A DNA stretch of 64,000 nt from Nesterenkonia sedimenti (GTDB taxonomy: Bacteria > Actinomycetota > Actinomycetes > Actinomycetales > Micrococcaceae). The stretch covers positions 124,001-188,000 of the forward strand of contig NZ_JABAHY010000001.1 of the NCBI RefSeq assembly GCF_012641515.1, in the 5' to 3' direction. The notes under the pieces are model-generated. The model worked only from the letters and a program-made list of their open reading frames with translations, was not told where the DNA came from and made no database searches. Positions 8,099 to 16,794 of the stretch are shown here, one piece after another; the stretch's first letter is position 1, and the number at the start of each line of letters is the position of its first letter. The position numbers and the translations under genes are program-made.

Positions 8099-10228
8099 AT
8101 GAGCCTTGCGCCGAAGATCTCCCGCACTGTTGCCCCGTTCAAGGTCGAAAGCCCCTACCAGCCCTCTGGGGACCAGCCCACCGCAATCGCGGAACTAGCC
8201 GAACGGGTCGAAGGTGGGGAGAAGGACGTGGTGCTAATGGGCGCCACCGGTACCGGTAAATCAGCCACAGCGGCCTGGCTCATCGAACGCCTTCAGCGGC
8301 CCACACTCATCATGGTCCAGAACAAGACCCTGGCTGCTCAGCTGGCCAATGAGTTCCGTGAGCTGCTGCCCCATAACGCGGTGGAGTATTTCGTCTCCTA
8401 TTACGACTACTACCAGCCCGAGGCCTATGTCCCGCAGACCGATACCTTCATCGAGAAGGACTCCTCGATCAATGAGGAGGTCGAACGTCTCCGGCACTCG
8501 GCCACTAACGCGCTGCTGACCAGGCGAGACACCGTTGTGGTGGCCACAGTCTCCTGTATCTACGGTCTGGGAACCCCCGAGGAGTACATCGAGCAGATGG
8601 TTCCGGTCCGCCGGGGTGAGGAGATCGACCGCGATGAGCTGCTGCGGCGGTTCGTCTCGATGCAGTACCAGCGCAATGACACCGATTTCCACCGCGGCAC
8701 TTTCCGGGTCCGCGGGGATACGGTGGAGATCATCCCGATGTACGAGGAACTGGCAGTACGCATCGAGTTCTTCGGTGACGAGATCGAGGCTATCCACACC
8801 CTCCACCCCCTGACCGGCACAGTGGTGCGGGAGGAAGAGGAGATGTACATCTTCCCGGCCTCACACTATGTGGCAGGCGATGACCGGATGGCCCGGGCTA
8901 TCCGAGACATCGAGGACGAGCTGCGTGATCGTCTGGCCGAACTGGAGTCGCAGAATAAGCTCCTGGAGGCTCAGCGGCTGCGGATGCGCACAACCTATGA
9001 CCTCGAGATGATGCAGCAGATGGGCTTCTGCAACGGCATCGAGAACTACTCCCGGCATATCGATGGCCGTGGCCCCGGAACCGCCCCGCACTGCCTGCTG
9101 GACTACTTCCCGGATGACTTCCTGCTGATCGTGGACGAGTCCCATGTGACCATCCCGCAGATCGGCGGAATGTATGAAGGGGATATGTCCCGAAAGCGCA
9201 CGTTGGTCGAGCACGGCTTCCGGCTGCCCTCAGCCATGGACAACCGGCCGCTGAAATGGGACGAGTTCCTCGAGCGAATCGGCCAGACCGTGTATCTCTC
9301 GGCCACTCCGGGCAATTACGAGCTCGGCCAGTCCGATGGTGTGGTCGAACAGATCATCCGTCCCACCGGACTGGTAGACCCCAAAGTGGAGGTCAAACCC
9401 ACTAAGGGTCAGATTGATGATCTCCTGGGCGAGATCCGCAGCCGCACCGAACGCAATGAGCGGACCCTGGTGACCACTCTGACCAAGCGGATGGCCGAGG
9501 ACCTCACCGAATACCTCTTGGAGCATGGGGTCAAGGTGGAGTATCTGCACTCCGATGTGGACACCCTCAAGCGCATCGAGATTCTGCGTGAGCTGCGGAA
9601 GGGGACCTTCGACGTCGTCGTCGGTATCAACCTGCTGCGCGAGGGACTGGACCTGCCAGAGGTCTCCCTGGTCGCGATCCTGGATGCGGATAAGGAAGGC
9701 TTCCTGCGCTCGACCACCTCGCTGATCCAGACCATCGGCCGTGCTGCCCGTAACGTCCACGGGGAAGTGCATATGTATGCCGATAAGATCACTGACTCCA
9801 TGCGCCGAGCCATTGATGAGACGGAGCGACGCCGGGCCAAGCAGATCGCCTATAACGAGGAACACGGCATCGACCCCACCCCGCTGGTGAAGAAGATCGC
9901 TGATATCACCGACCAGCTCGCCCGGGAGGACGCCGATACTGCCGATCTCCTCCAGGGGATGGGTGGACTGGCCACTGGTTTCCAATACGGCAAGGGACAA
10001 CGCGGCTGGACCGGTTTCCAGAAGGACGACGACGCCGACTCCACACCTGAGTCCGAAACCAGCCTCGCAGCGCAGACCCCGGCCAAGGACACAGCAGATC
10101 TCATTGCCCAGCTCACCGAGCAGATGCATAAGGCTGCCGAGGATCTCAACTTTGAACTCGCTGCCCGACTGCGCGATGAACTGGGTGACCTCAAGAAGGA
10201 ACTGCGGGCTATGAAAGCCGCCGAATAA
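8099..10228 (+). CDS. uvrB: Excinuclease ABC subunit B
   Basis: A 709-residue helicase-like protein of nucleotide excision repair. It receives damaged DNA from UvrA and recruits UvrC. Walker A is GATGTGKS (48–55). The damage-verifying beta-hairpin begins at [10 protein letters not shown] (101–110). [14 protein letters not shown] lies near residue 345 and the helicase C-terminal motifs follow (TIGRAARN near 545). The C-terminal UVR motif (about 665–700) that binds UvrC is present. The ATG at 8099 is preceded by GGGAAG. Expression is probably damage-inducible through the SOS box inside coaE. Confidence 0.98.
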   Translation: MSLAPKISRTVAPFKVESPYQPSGDQPTAIAELAERVEGGEKDVVLMGATGTGKSATAAWLIERLQRPTLIMVQNKTLAAQLANEFRELLPHNAVEYFVSYYDYYQPEAYVPQTDTFIEKDSSINEEVERLRHSATNALLTRRDTVVVATVSCIYGLGTPEEYIEQMVPVRRGEEIDRDELLRRFVSMQYQRNDTDFHRGTFRVRGDTVEIIPMYEELAVRIEFFGDEIEAIHTLHPLTGTVVREEEEMYIFPASHYVAGDDRMARAIRDIEDELRDRLAELESQNKLLEAQRLRMRTTYDLEMMQQMGFCNGIENYSRHIDGRGPGTAPHCLLDYFPDDFLLIVDESHVTIPQIGGMYEGDMSRKRTLVEHGFRLPSAMDNRPLKWDEFLERIGQTVYLSATPGNYELGQSDGVVEQIIRPTGLVDPKVEVKPTKGQIDDLLGEIRSRTERNERTLVTTLTKRMAEDLTEYLLEHGVKVEYLHSDVDTLKRIEILRELRKGTFDVVVGINLLREGLDLPEVSLVAILDADKEGFLRSTTSLIQTIGRAARNVHGEVHMYADKITDSMRRAIDETERRRAKQIAYNEEHGIDPTPLVKKIADITDQLAREDADTADLLQGMGGLATGFQYGKGQRGWTGFQKDDDADSTPESETSLAAQTPAKDTADLIAQLTEQMHKAAEDLNFELAARLRDELGDLKKELRAMKAAE

Positions 10229-10251
10229 ATACACTGGGCGCCCAGAAGCGA

Positions 10252-10257
10252 TAGAGT
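10252..10257 (+). promoter_or_regulatory. -10 box (TAGAGT) for the purine permease, probably leaderless
   Basis: TAGAGT lies eight bases before the GTG at 10266, and no Shine-Dalgarno sequence is visible. Confidence 0.4.
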
Positions 10258-10265
10258 GCTTCTTC

Positions 10266-11753
10266 GTGACTGAGCAGAATCAGAAGAGCACCCCCGGGCC
10301 CGGCTCCGGGTTCCTTGACCGTTATTTCCACATCACCGAGCGCGGCTCCACTATGGGCCGCGAAGTTCGCGGTGGACTCGCCACATTCTTGGCGATGAGC
10401 TACATCATTGTGCTCAACCCATTGATCATCGGTGCCAATGCGGACTCCACCGGCCATTTTCTCGGTGGCGGCACGGAACCGAACTTCGCGATGATCGCGG
10501 CAGCCACCTCGCTGATCTCCGGTGTTCTGACCATCCTGATGGGAATTATCGGCAAGTTCCCGATGGCGGTCTCCTCCTCCCTGGGTCTCAGCGCCTTCAT
10601 CACATACGGCATCGTGATGCTGCCCGGAATGACCTGGGCCGATGCTATGGGCCTGGTGGTCATTGAGGGTGTCATTCTGCTGATCCTGGTGCTGACCGGA
10701 TTCCGCTCAGCCATCTTCAACGCTGTGCCAGCACCGCTGAAAGTCGCGATCAGTGTGGGCATCGGCCTGTTCATTGCACTGATCGGCATGATGAACGCTG
10801 GGTTCATCCAGAACTCCGGTGGCGCCGGCCTGGAGCTGGGTGTGGGCGGCTTCGTCTTCGGCTGGCCGCTGCTGATCTTCCTGATCGCTCTCTTCGCTCT
10901 ATTCGTGATGTGGACAGCCAATGTCCGTGGCGCCATCCTGTACTCCATTGTCGGCGCCACTGTGGTGGCAATGACCGTGGAGTCGGTGATGCGGATCGGT
11001 CCGCGCACCAATGCCGATGGTGATGTCATCAACGAATACGGCTGGGATCTGAATGTCCCCAGCCTCGATAAGGACTGGCTGCAGGCACCGGATCTCTCTC
11101 TGCTGGGCGAGTTCAATCTGCTGGGCTCCTGGGAGTCAGTGGGCCTGGTGGCGGCGACCCTTCTGGTGTTCACCCTGCTGCTGGCCAATTTCTTCGACCT
11201 TCTGGGCACTATGGTGGGTGTCTCCAACACCGGCAATATCAAGGACGAGAACGGCGATATTCCGTACTCGAAGCGAATCATGGTCTCCGATGCCCTGGGC
11301 ACTATCGGCGGCGGTGCCGGCGGCACCTCAGTGAACTCCGGCTTCATCGAGTCCACAGTGGGTGTCGGCGACGGTGCCCGGACGGGCCTGGCCAATGTGG
11401 TCACCGGCCTGCTCTTCCTGGTCACGATTGTGCTGGCTCCGCTGGCCGAGCTGATCCCCACCGAGGCGGCTTCGGCAACTCTGGTGCTGGTGGGATTCCT
11501 GATGATGCAGCAGATCACCCGGATCGACTGGAAAGATATGGAAATCGCGATTCCGGCGTTTATGACTGTGGTCATGATGCCGTTCAGCTACTCCATCACT
11601 AATGGAATCGGTGCCGGATTCATCACCTTTGTGCTGATCAAAGTTCTTCGCGGGAAAGTCCGCGAGGTCCATCCTCTGATGTATCTCACCGCAGCACTGT
11701 TCATGCTGTATTTCATTTCCGGTCCTATTCAGGATGGACTGGGGGTCAGCTGA
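10266..11753 (+). CDS. NCS2-family purine permease (AzgA/GhxP type)
   Basis: A 495-residue membrane carrier of the AzgA branch of the nucleobase–cation symporter-2 family. Members take up adenine, guanine or hypoxanthine with protons. TFLAMSYIIVLNP (residues 40–52) in helix 1 and NFFDLLGTMVGVSN in helix 8 are family signatures. The half-helix that holds the purine is seen as GGTSVNSGFIESTVGVGDGARTGL, here split over two motifs (GTSVNSGFIES, GVGDGARTGL). All expected helices are present. No purine metabolism gene is adjacent, so the exact substrate is undecided. Confidence 0.9.
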   Translation: MTEQNQKSTPGPGSGFLDRYFHITERGSTMGREVRGGLATFLAMSYIIVLNPLIIGANADSTGHFLGGGTEPNFAMIAAATSLISGVLTILMGIIGKFPMAVSSSLGLSAFITYGIVMLPGMTWADAMGLVVIEGVILLILVLTGFRSAIFNAVPAPLKVAISVGIGLFIALIGMMNAGFIQNSGGAGLELGVGGFVFGWPLLIFLIALFALFVMWTANVRGAILYSIVGATVVAMTVESVMRIGPRTNADGDVINEYGWDLNVPSLDKDWLQAPDLSLLGEFNLLGSWESVGLVAATLLVFTLLLANFFDLLGTMVGVSNTGNIKDENGDIPYSKRIMVSDALGTIGGGAGGTSVNSGFIESTVGVGDGARTGLANVVTGLLFLVTIVLAPLAELIPTEAASATLVLVGFLMMQQITRIDWKDMEIAIPAFMTVVMMPFSYSITNGIGAGFITFVLIKVLRGKVREVHPLMYLTAALFMLYFISGPIQDGLGVS

Positions 11754-11795
11754 TACCCAGCTGAATTTAATCATTTGGGGCTACGCTAAGTGATT

Positions 11796-12995
11796 ATGTC
11801 TCAGCGAAGCCCCTTCATCGGTCGTGATGAAGAGCTCTCCCGTATTGAAGAGGCAGTTGAGGCAGTCCGCAATGGTGAGACGCGCTTCGTCGTCGTTGAG
11901 GGGATCACTGGTTCAGCACACAATAGTGTGGTCTCACTGTTCCTCGGTCATACCGCCGAAGTCAGCGAACCGGTGATCACCAGTGTGGCTGATATGCACC
12001 ACATGGATGAGGTCTCCGCCGATACCTTCTGGCAGGCCCTGAGCGTGATGGACCGTGGCCCGATGATCTTCCTGCTCTCGGTGTGCCCCACTGATCGGCC
12101 GGAGATCAACCGAATCATCCAACTGGCCCAGGTTCACCCCAAGGGGCTTTATCTTCCACTGGCACCACTGTCGGTCAGAGAAATCCAAGAGGTGATCAGC
12201 GGCATCACCGAACTGCCCGTCAGCCAGTCAGTTGCCCAGCGGGTGCTGGCCCGTACAGACGGCTTCCCGAGGTACGTATGCGCTGTGGCCCGCTGGCTGC
12301 AGAACCACCCAGTGGGTCAGCGGGGCATCGACCGCGCCATCGATGAGGTCCTCGATGACGATGAATCGCATAGTTTCCAGCTGAGCCTGGCCGCCTCAGT
12401 TGGGGCTGAAGGGCCCCTGCGCCGGGCCTTGCGAGTATTGGCAGTCGAGCTCGTCGCCGTCGTCATCGACGAGGACGGCAACGAATACACCTCACCCAGC
12501 ATCACGGTGACCATCGAAGAAGCAGACCCCGGGGACCCCGACCCCACAGAGACACCCACTGAGGATCCGACTCCCACGGGCACCGAAACTCCGACGCCAA
12601 CAGATGAGCCCACGGCAACGGACACTGAATCTCCAACGGATACCGGTACGCCCCCGGAACCCACGGAGACGACGGATACCTCCGAGCCGAGCCCCTCACC
12701 CTCCGATGACGGTGCCCAACTGGTAGCCCCAGAGGAAAGCGAAGATCAGGACCGTGGCGGCCTCGCCACCACCGGTTCCGGCCTCACCGCACTCTCGCTG
12801 CTGGCAGGCAGCTTCCTGCTCCTGGGCATCCTCCTGCTGATGATCCGCCGGGACCAGCGCGACGCGGCCGCGGGCCAGCAGTTGGGGAGGAACGGAAACC
12901 CCGGGCCTCAGTCCTCCGTGCGGCGCAACAGCTCACGGAGGATTGAGGCGCCGTCGTCGTGGATCCCATCATGGTGGAACTCATCGGTCTCATAG
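11796..12995 (+). CDS. Chimeric protein: ATPase-like N-terminus fused to LAXTG wall-anchor tail
   Basis: The N-terminal ~215 residues resemble the ATPase domain of LuxR/STAND regulators (SPFIGRDEELSRIEEAV, then VVVEGITG). The Walker A Lys is missing (GITGSAHNS), so ATP binding is doubtful. After RRALRVLA (junction near base 12440) the sequence changes abruptly to an Ig-like strand (VVIDEDGNEYTSPSITVTI). A Thr/Pro/Glu-rich stretch of about 80 residues, the motif LATTG (near base 12762), a hydrophobic segment and RR follow: a class E sortase sorting signal. There is no signal peptide, so the tail should not be exported. The last ~40 residues run antisense into the convergent peptidase gene, meaning the original stop was lost. 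ATG 11796 lies eight bases after TACGCT; a GTG at 11790 is also in frame. It is probably a deletion fusion or pseudogene. Confidence 0.65.
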   Translation: MSQRSPFIGRDEELSRIEEAVEAVRNGETRFVVVEGITGSAHNSVVSLFLGHTAEVSEPVITSVADMHHMDEVSADTFWQALSVMDRGPMIFLLSVCPTDRPEINRIIQLAQVHPKGLYLPLAPLSVREIQEVISGITELPVSQSVAQRVLARTDGFPRYVCAVARWLQNHPVGQRGIDRAIDEVLDDDESHSFQLSLAASVGAEGPLRRALRVLAVELVAVVIDEDGNEYTSPSITVTIEEADPGDPDPTETPTEDPTPTGTETPTPTDEPTATDTESPTDTGTPPEPTETTDTSEPSPSPSDDGAQLVAPEESEDQDRGGLATTGSGLTALSLLAGSFLLLGILLLMIRRDQRDAAAGQQLGRNGNPGPQSSVRRNSSRRIEAPSSWIPSWWNSSVS

Positions 12996-14224
12996 ACAGA
13001 AAGCCCCGCGACCCGGCCAGCAGTCTCCAAAGAGAGATCCCGGTCAACGAAAACATCCTCGGAGTAGACACAGGCAGCTGCCGGCACCTCATTGCGGGCC
13101 AACTGAACGAGGTCATACAGCGGGTCCCAATCCTCCACTGCGGCAAGAGCATCAGCCGTTTCAAACAACGGAGCCAGCACCGGATCCAGCTGCACATGCT
13201 CACGGAAGATCATCTCCCCGGTAAGCAGGGGTGACTCCGCCTCAGCTGAGAACTCCGGGAACTGGGCGGCGACTCGCTCAGCGGCCCAAGCGGTGGCCGG
13301 CTCACCGGGAAGCCCATAGATGGACTCATGCATCACCGCGTACATCGGATTGCCGGCAAAGCTGATCCGGTTCCCCACCTCCGCCAAGAACGTGTCGGAA
13401 AGCTGTGCCCGACCGCCCACATGCGCGAAGGCCTCCTCCAAGAGGTAGTGCAAGGAGTCCACGCGGGTGTTCCCACCCAGGGTCATGCCCAACATCTGCA
13501 ACCGCGACACGGTCAGCTCCGAGCCATCCAGAAGATGCACCGGATCGCCCGCGTCAACCCGTGCCCGCAGATGCTCCACAACACGGTCCAGGGCTTCCCG
13601 ATCCTGCGGGAAACGTTCGAAATGCTCCTCATTGCGGGCACGCATCCGCGCATAGGTCTGCTGATACACCCGGTCAGCAGGTCCGGTCAGCGGAGCCAAC
13701 CCGCCGGTGAACAGGGCCCGGTCCATATGCTCCGGTGCCAGTGAGAGATAGGTGAGAGTGCAGAAGCCGCCGTAGCTCTGCCCGAAGACGGTCCAAGATT
13801 TGATTCCCAACTGCCTTCGTAGAGCCTCTGCATCCTGGACGATGGAATCGGCACGGAAGTTCCTCAGATACTGGGCCTGCTCCTCAGGGGTTCCCCGCTG
13901 GGCGAGGTGATGCCGGTCCAGCCGGGTGGAGAGGCCGGTGCCGCGCTGATCCAACATCAGGATCCGGAAGTCCTTGGCCACCTCGGCCATCCAACCGCCG
14001 AGCTTAGCCGGACGGTTGCCCTTACCTCCGGGGCCACCCTGCAGGAACAGCAGCCAGGGCAGGCCTGCAGTGTGGACCTCACCTTTGGCCGCAGCCTCGG
14101 GACCGACGAATTCCCGTGCATAAACCTGGATCTTCTCCCCGCTGGGGTTCTCCCAGTCCAAGGGGACTGTGACCCAGTGGTCGGTGATGCGCGTGCCGTC
14201 CAGTAGAAGTTGAGATTCAGGCAT
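12908..14224 (-). CDS. Prolyl aminopeptidase-like alpha/beta hydrolase (peptidase family S33)
   Basis: A 438-residue alpha/beta hydrolase. The oxyanion-hole segment is FLQGGPGG (about residues 60–67) and LDQRGTGLS follows. The nucleophile elbow is GQSYGG (Ser near 150). The acid is likely in VFVD (near 398), and the His is in FHHDGIHD (near 418). These are the features of proline iminopeptidases, which remove N-terminal proline from peptides; substrate range varies in the family. No signal peptide is visible, so it is cytosolic. Its 3' end overlaps the end of the convergent chimeric gene by 88 bases. The full length suggests it is intact and the partner is the damaged one. Confidence 0.85.
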   Translation of the reverse strand: MPESQLLLDGTRITDHWVTVPLDWENPSGEKIQVYAREFVGPEAAAKGEVHTAGLPWLLFLQGGPGGKGNRPAKLGGWMAEVAKDFRILMLDQRGTGLSTRLDRHHLAQRGTPEEQAQYLRNFRADSIVQDAEALRRQLGIKSWTVFGQSYGGFCTLTYLSLAPEHMDRALFTGGLAPLTGPADRVYQQTYARMRARNEEHFERFPQDREALDRVVEHLRARVDAGDPVHLLDGSELTVSRLQMLGMTLGGNTRVDSLHYLLEEAFAHVGGRAQLSDTFLAEVGNRISFAGNPMYAVMHESIYGLPGEPATAWAAERVAAQFPEFSAEAESPLLTGEMIFREHVQLDPVLAPLFETADALAAVEDWDPLYDLVQLARNEVPAAACVYSEDVFVDRDLSLETAGRVAGLSVYETDEFHHDGIHDDGASILRELLRRTED

Positions 14225-14261
14225 AGCAACAGCTTCTCATGTTCAGCGGGTCTCACCTGCG

Positions 14262-15167
14262 GTGATGACCAATGTCACGGCGAGGCAGGCAAATGCGGCT
14301 GTTCCCATCTTCTGCCGGTTAGACTTCGACAGTGACAAAGGATCGGAAGGACCTTATAACCCGGACAGTTCGGTTTTCGGCTTCCGAACCCTGCTTTATA
14401 GATACCGCTGGTGGGTGCCGGTGGTTGTTCTGCCATTGGCTGGACTCTCAGTGTTGATCGGTCTTCATGGACAGAACCGGCTGACCGAGGAGCCCGATCA
14501 GCCCATCAGCTTCATCATCGAGGACGGTCTGCCCTACGGGATCACTCAGGAATCTGTAGAGGCCGCAGCCGAGGGACGGGCTATCAGTAGGGAACCGTTC
14601 ACCATGATGGTGGTGGAACGGGAGCTGGAATGGGAGGAGAGCAACTTCGGCGAACTTCCCGAAGGAGTAGATGTCCTTCTCTCAGTCGGTCATGACCCGG
14701 AGGATAATGACCTGGTCCTTCCTGATGGCAACCGCGTGGGTCTGGCGCATCTCGGGAGTCAGGAGGACAGCAGCCACCGGTGGTCTGTGGCCACCGAAAT
14801 CCGCGACGTCTTCAACAACAACCGGAGCATGGGCCATGGTCCCTGTGCCGTAGTCGGGGCCGCCCAGACTGCGGCACAGCTTGAGTTCAACGGTGCAGCT
14901 GCCCGGACTCCACTGTTCTGGGGCGCCCTGGCCGCACTGCCGATGGCAGGGGCAGTGCTCTTCACAGTCCTCTGGGTGAAATTTCTGGGTGATGAGCGAC
15001 AACGACGACGCCGCTTCGCCGAAGCGCGGCTGCAGCTGGCACGGGTTGTCCTGGAATTGGACACGGTAGAGGTTCCCTTCCGGATCCCAGAGTCACAACT
15101 TGCAGAGTCTGCAACAGCTGAGCATGTTGAGGCTGCCGAGAAACTCCGGGGCGACTGGGAAAAGTGA
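14262..15167 (+). CDS. Membrane protein of unknown function, first of a coupled pair
   Basis: Up to 301 residues with two membrane segments: WWVPVVVLPLAGLSVLIGL (about residues 50–68) and FWGALAALPMAGAVLFTVLW (about 218–237). About 150 polar residues lie between them, probably outside the cell, and a charged tail follows. No family was recognised. The start is uncertain: the first ATGs at 14262 and 14265 lack a clear ribosome binding site. A good leaderless signal (TAGACT 14320–14325, six bases, GTG 14332) is in a different frame, hinting at a small indel in the first 45 codons. The stop overlaps the next gene's GTG (GTGA), so the two are translationally coupled and probably work together. 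Confidence 0.55.
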   Translation: MMTNVTARQANAAVPIFCRLDFDSDKGSEGPYNPDSSVFGFRTLLYRYRWWVPVVVLPLAGLSVLIGLHGQNRLTEEPDQPISFIIEDGLPYGITQESVEAAAEGRAISREPFTMMVVERELEWEESNFGELPEGVDVLLSVGHDPEDNDLVLPDGNRVGLAHLGSQEDSSHRWSVATEIRDVFNNNRSMGHGPCAVVGAAQTAAQLEFNGAAARTPLFWGALAALPMAGAVLFTVLWVKFLGDERQRRRRFAEARLQLARVVLELDTVEVPFRIPESQLAESATAEHVEAAEKLRGDWEK

Positions 15168-16789
15168 CGCTGGAGAGTTTCGAAGACCGAGCTGATGCAC
15201 TCCGGCACCAAGCAGATGCCTTGGTAGCCGCAGCGAATCTGCAGGTGGGCTTCGCCGAGTCCAGATCTGTACTGGAACGTTTGGCACATCCCCTGACCCA
15301 GGCCCTGGAGAAAATCCTGCGGCACAGTGAGTCCCTGGATGAACGCAGCTATGAGCAGATTGAAGCTCAGCGGACCCATCTGCTGGCCCTAGTTCAGGAG
15401 GGCACCAGTGCATTGGGGGCTGACCCCGGGGCTGAGAACATAGCCCAGCAGAGCGAGTTCATCAAGCGCTGGACTGACGCCGAGGAGCGCATAGCCAAGA
15501 CCCTCGGCAGCCTCTGCAACAAACTCCGAACCGAGGACACAGATCTCGCCGTCAGTCAGGCTGCCGTTCACCAGCAGATCCAACACCGGGTCGAAGCCGT
15601 CACGGGGGACAGCCACGAGAGTTGGAATGCCCTGCGCCGGGCAGTGGGTCTGGGCGAGTCCCGAAAGCTGCCTGCCCAGCACCACGCCGAACGTCTGCTG
15701 AAACTGCTCAAGCTGCCCCGTAATGAGGTCCCCGTAAGAATCACCACGGGGGAGTCCCTCCGCATGTACAGGGGCAACCAGTCTGGAGCGGGGAAAGCCG
15801 GGGCCATGGGTGCCGGGTTAGTTGCCGTTTCGATCATTATTGGCCTGCTGACCGGTTGGGCAGTGGTGGCCACTCAGGAACAGCCGACCACCGCCTTCGG
15901 CCGGACACTCACCGGTGATCAGCCACTTGCTGATCTGAGAATCTACGGGGATCCCGAGCAGATTCCTGATTACGCGGTGGAACCCATCAGCCAGGATGCC
16001 CCGGACAATAGAGACCCCCTGACTCTGGAAGCTGTGCGGGAGCATATGGCCAGGGCCGCCGAGGCGGAGGAGCGGAATCGAGCTCTGATGCCCGATCATC
16101 TGGAGCTCACCGTAGCCCTGCTGCCCATTGAAGACTATGTGGACAATGTGCCCCCGCCGGGAAGTGATAACCGGGCAGAGGTCGACTATTTCGAAATTGC
16201 GGAAGCCTATGCCCAGATTCGCCAGGACGTTGCTGAGGAAGACCCCGAGATCTTCGACCCCAGCACTGGAGAGGTCCGCCTAGGCCAGGCGATTCTTCCG
16301 GTATGGCTCTTCGACTCAGGGATGTATGCCGTGGGCATGCCGATGACTGGTGAAATCGAAGCGCTGTTCTGGGCAGTGACCATCACGATATCGACGGCCA
16401 CCCTGGCCGTGCTGGTGATAATCGTCGCCTTGGCGCAGGCTCTGATTCACCGCTCAACATCTGCAGCAGCCCGGGGAAAACTGGGCGCCATCCAAGACCG
16501 CCTCAACCAGCTGGCCCTGGGCCTGGATCTCTCAAGGATCGATATGGTGGCGGTTCTCGGTGGGGACCGGGGGACCAGCAGTCAGGCTGCCGAGGCCGAT
16601 CAGCGCCTCTATGAAGCAGCACTGGTCACCGCATGGCGTCAGGTCCAGGTGCTCGATTCAGCGCCGCGGGCCCAGCAGCGCCGCCCCGAATGGGTCTCCC
16701 GGGTGGAGAACCTCGACCGGTTGGTCCGCATGCTCAGCCAACGCGACACAGATGTGGCCCAGCGCGCTCTCGAGCTGGTCCGCAGCTGA
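15164..16789 (+). CDS. Membrane protein of unknown function with coiled-coil flanks, second of a coupled pair
   Basis: A 541-residue protein. Residues 1–190 are helical and charged, probably coiled coil and cytoplasmic. A membrane segment lies at about 217–236 (GAGLVAVSIIIGLLTGWAVV). About 160 mostly acidic residues follow, likely extracellular. A second membrane segment is at about 399–422 (TITISTATLAVLVIIVALAQAL), and a helical cytoplasmic tail ends the protein. The layout (two membrane segments, large outer domain) mirrors the smaller upstream gene, whose stop overlaps this GTG start by four bases. No catalytic motif was seen and no family was recognised. The pair may form one membrane complex. 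Confidence 0.65.
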   Translation: MTLESFEDRADALRHQADALVAAANLQVGFAESRSVLERLAHPLTQALEKILRHSESLDERSYEQIEAQRTHLLALVQEGTSALGADPGAENIAQQSEFIKRWTDAEERIAKTLGSLCNKLRTEDTDLAVSQAAVHQQIQHRVEAVTGDSHESWNALRRAVGLGESRKLPAQHHAERLLKLLKLPRNEVPVRITTGESLRMYRGNQSGAGKAGAMGAGLVAVSIIIGLLTGWAVVATQEQPTTAFGRTLTGDQPLADLRIYGDPEQIPDYAVEPISQDAPDNRDPLTLEAVREHMARAAEAEERNRALMPDHLELTVALLPIEDYVDNVPPPGSDNRAEVDYFEIAEAYAQIRQDVAEEDPEIFDPSTGEVRLGQAILPVWLFDSGMYAVGMPMTGEIEALFWAVTITISTATLAVLVIIVALAQALIHRSTSAAARGKLGAIQDRLNQLALGLDLSRIDMVAVLGGDRGTSSQAAEADQRLYEAALVTAWRQVQVLDSAPRAQQRRPEWVSRVENLDRLVRMLSQRDTDVAQRALELVRS

Positions 16790-16794
16790 TCAGC

